From Nitrospirota bacterium (GTDB lineage Bacteria > Nitrospirota > Thermodesulfovibrionia > Thermodesulfovibrionales > UBA1546): a stretch of DNA of 64,000 bases. The stretch lies in NCBI GenBank assembly GCA_016208915.1, contig JACQXE010000052.1:23268-87267 (forward strand). The letters run 5' to 3'. Each line of letters opens with the position of its first letter. The first letter of the stretch is position 1. The notes below the pieces were generated by a model. It was not told the origin of the DNA and did no database searches. It saw only the letters and a list, made by a program, of their open reading frames with translations. Of this stretch, positions 62,547 to 64,000 are shown piece after piece. The translations under genes and the position numbers were made by a program.

Positions 62547-62675
62547 ATGGAGACTTTTCGGGATTATATGTGGATAGGTATTTTTGGCGTCATCATTGGC
62601 TTACTATGGGATATACGGACTATACTGAAGGCTATACTGAACGAAATTAAAGACTGGACGAAATTAAAAAAGTGA
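62547..62675 (+). CDS. Small membrane peptide (42 aa)
   Basis: ATG with AAGGGGAG site; METFRDYMWIGIFGVIIGLLWDIRTILKAI... has one membrane helix (about 7-24) and a charged amphipathic tail. Not in the ORF track. Size and context resemble small membrane toxins or regulatory peptides, but no family is recognised. The remainder of 62408-62838 shows only the promoter described next. Confidence 0.4.
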   Translation: METFRDYMWIGIFGVIIGLLWDIRTILKAILNEIKDWTKLKK

Positions 62676-62769
62676 ACATGGATTGACCCCTTGATATGTC
62701 CATCGGAATAACAGCTTCATGAAATAGGCACTATAGGTCGATAAGGTGTAACTCCTAAAATATTTTCTC

Positions 62770-62821
62770 TTGCGTTTTAAATTACCTTTCAGTATTATAA
62801 TTACATATATGTATTTATAAT
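62770..62821 (+). promoter_or_regulatory. MerR-type promoter with 28-bp palindromic operator
   Basis: TTGCGT (62770) and TATAAT (62796) are 20 bp apart, the long spacing typical of MerR-controlled promoters. ATTATAATTACATA-TATGTATTTATAAT (62794-62821) is a palindrome with 13 of 14 pairs matched and overlaps the -10. It lies 17 bp before a MerR-HTH gene. Confidence 0.65.
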
Positions 62822-62838
62822 CCATTGGAGGGACAAAA

Positions 62839-63471
62839 ATGAACTTTAACAGCAAGGCTGTGTCTAAGATTACAGGCTTAAGTTTCAGGCAGATTGACTA
62901 CTGGGATACTACACATTTCATAAAACCTACTGTGAGTGAAGCATCCGGCTATGGCTCTGTGAGACTCTATTCTTTTAATGACCTCATTCAATTAAAGGTT
63001 GCAAAGACATTGATGGATAAGGGTATCAGCTTGCAGAAGATAAGAAAGGCTATAAATTATCTCAAAAAGAACATGCCTGGAATAAAAAAGCCTTTAGTTG
63101 AATTGAGGTTTTTAACAGATGGTGAGACAATCTTTGTGCTTACTAAGGATAAGAAGGAGATTATTGATACCTTAAAAAGCGGTCAGCTTGTCTTCTCTAT
63201 TGCATTAGGTGAGATTATAGAAAATCTCAAGGGCGAGGTTATAGCCTTGCAGAAGGAAAAGAAATATACTGTTACTGTTAAAAACAAAAAGTATGCTGTC
63301 ATTCTTCATGCAGATACAGAGGATGGGGGATACTGGATTGAATGTCCATCCCTTCCCGGATGCTCCTCTCAAGGCGATACTGTAGAAGAAGCCCTTGAGA
63401 TGATAAAAGATGCAATCGATGGTTATCTTCAGGTAGCAGAGCAGAAGAAGGTATTTAAGAAGGCTTCATGA
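62839..63471 (+). CDS. MerR-HTH / HicB fusion antitoxin
   Basis: 210 residues. Residues 1-75 form a MerR-type winged helix (SKAVSKITGLSFRQIDYWDTTHFIKP...RLYSFNDLIQLKVAKTLMDKGISLQKIRKAI), about 80-140 a linker with beta strands, and 143-200 a HicB partial RNase-H fold (YAVILHADTEDGGYWIECPSLPGCSSQGDTVEEALEMI). HicB antitoxins usually carry a C-terminal HTH or RHH; an N-terminal MerR domain is less common. Strong GGAGGG site; overlaps hicA by 4 bp. Confidence 0.82.
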   Translation: MNFNSKAVSKITGLSFRQIDYWDTTHFIKPTVSEASGYGSVRLYSFNDLIQLKVAKTLMDKGISLQKIRKAINYLKKNMPGIKKPLVELRFLTDGETIFVLTKDKKEIIDTLKSGQLVFSIALGEIIENLKGEVIALQKEKKYTVTVKNKKYAVILHADTEDGGYWIECPSLPGCSSQGDTVEEALEMIKDAIDGYLQVAEQKKVFKKAS

Positions 63472-63698
63472 GCAGCATACATAACCTTAAGCCTGACAGA
63501 GTTATTAAGGCTTTTAGAAGAGCTGGATGGTCAGAGAGAAAACAAACAGGAAGCCATGTAATACTCACAAAAGAAGGAAATCCGTTTATTCTTTCAATCC
63601 CTGTGCATAAGGGCAAGCCAATAAAGCAGGGCTTGTTGAGAGACCAGATAGCAAAGGCTGGAATGACGATAGAGGAGTTTTTAGAGTTGTATAGATAG
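63468..63698 (+). CDS. hicA: HicA mRNA-interferase toxin
   Basis: 76 residues, dsRBD-like fold: VIKAFRRAGWSERKQTGSHVILTKEG with the catalytic histidine in GSHVIL, and IPVHKGKPIKQGLLRDQIAKAGM. Cleaves mRNA; antitoxin is the MerR-HicB protein encoded just upstream. Confidence 0.9.
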   Translation: MSSIHNLKPDRVIKAFRRAGWSERKQTGSHVILTKEGNPFILSIPVHKGKPIKQGLLRDQIAKAGMTIEEFLELYR

Positions 63699-63784
63699 CT
63701 CATAAGTTACAAAAAGGTTACAATTAGCCATTTTAAGGAGAAAGAGAAGAGTGCGTGGAGCATCGCAACCCCTTGATTTTAAAA

Positions 63785-63869
63785 TGCCGAAGGCCGGACT
63801 CGAACCGGCACGCCCTTTGGGGACGAGGGATTTTAAGTCCCTTGCGTCTACCAATTCCGCCACTCCGGC
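63785..63869 (-). tRNA. tRNA-Leu(TAA)
   Basis: 85 nt, class II: acceptor GCCGGAG/CTTCGGC, D arm GCGGAATTGGTAGACGC, anticodon loop CTTAAAA (TAA), long variable arm (CGTCCCCAAAGGGCG), T loop TTCGAGT. CCA not encoded. Its 3' end is the attachment site duplicated at 61001. Confidence 0.94.
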
Positions 63870-63923
63870 ATGCATGAATTGTAAATGATTTAATCCTGTT
63901 TGGTCAAACACTGGTGTGTAATT

Positions 63924-64000
63924 CAGAAATAGAAATGTCCGGTTTTGCAGAAATAGAAATGTCCTAATTCCAAGTGATGCTATACTGCCTTTTTTTAAAA
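63924..64000. mobile_element. Probable insertion-sequence end, cut by the window edge
   Basis: CAGAAATAGAAATGTCC occurs twice, at 63924-63940 and 63948-63964, a 24-bp period. Multiple short terminal repeats ending ATGTCC recall ends of IS21- or IS481-type elements. No transposase is visible before the edge. Confidence 0.35.

Larger units (their letters stand above)
61001..63819. mobile_element. tRNA-Leu-linked mini-island of toxin-antitoxin modules
   Basis: A 2.8-kb segment bounded by the intact tRNA-Leu 3' end and its 41-bp copy. It contains an orphan TumA-like regulator, a HigB/HigA pair, a 42-aa membrane peptide and a MerR-HicB/HicA pair, but no integrase, so it could only move in trans or is a remnant. 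Confidence 0.65.

Noticed and set aside
1-64000. CRISPR array
   Set aside because: No regularly spaced direct repeats with unique spacers anywhere in the window.

Overview
The window looks like chromosomal DNA of a Gram-negative bacterium: it encodes BamA, an OmpH/Skp chaperone and an HldE-type heptose kinase. Low-to-moderate GC, very heavy investment in PAS/GAF/HD-GYP signalling, an accessory chemosensory operon, glycogen genes and selA fit a Nitrospirota (Thermodesulfovibrionia-like) lineage. That placement is inferred from gene content and recalled similarity, not from a search.

Layout. (1) 1-5.6 kb: the end of a MntA/HepT toxin-antitoxin pair, then housekeeping genes (SpoU rRNA methyltransferase, NagA, MBL-fold hydrolase, REP-associated transposase, BirA). 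This stretch is crowded with palindromic repeats, five of which lie in frame inside coding genes. (2) 5.6-19.9 kb, minus strand: an apparent eight-gene sensory operon with three hybrid histidine kinases, two PAS/GAF proteins (one frameshifted), a PstS-like binding protein and two HD-GYP proteins. (3) 20-25.2 kb: RluD-type synthase, bamA-skp, cspA and an HD hydrolase. (4) 25.2-28.5 kb: decayed genes, namely a GGDEF protein that lost its catalytic core, antitoxin scraps, a truncated DegP-like protease and an integrase remnant beside tRNA-Thr. (5) 28.6-37.4 kb: MBL-fold protein, galT, glgA, a 1240-residue kinase with its receiver, and an RlmD/RumA-type methyltransferase. (6) 37.5-41.2 kb: accessory toxin-antitoxin zone with a zeta-toxin remnant, a GmrSD/DUF262 remnant, two MntA/HepT pairs and reiterated pieces of a Fic gene. 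(7) 41.2-46.8 kb: a FmdB zinc ribbon, selA, heptose kinase, a broken response regulator, XRE regulator, rimI, a MITE-like element and glgC. (8) 46.8-61 kb: a complete chemosensory operon (DUF4388, CheY, CheA, an ExeA-like AAA ATPase, CheW, two MCPs, CheW, a HEAT-repeat protein, CheR, CheB, a GAF protein, CheY) with no flagellar gene, so it probably controls type IV pili or another non-flagellar output. (9) 61-63.9 kb: a 2.8-kb island of small toxin-antitoxin modules bounded by tRNA-Leu(TAA) and a 41-bp copy of its 3' end. An insertion-sequence end probably starts at the right edge.

Most unusual observations: two copies of a roughly 135-bp element whose core is conserved while its long flanking arms differ in sequence yet stay perfectly self-complementary; palindromic repeats tolerated in frame in nagA, birA and a methyltransferase gene; the tRNA-Leu toxin-antitoxin mini-island with repeated terminators and a MerR-HicB fusion under a 28-bp palindromic operator; and a recurring Cys/His motif in the PAS domains of the kinases.
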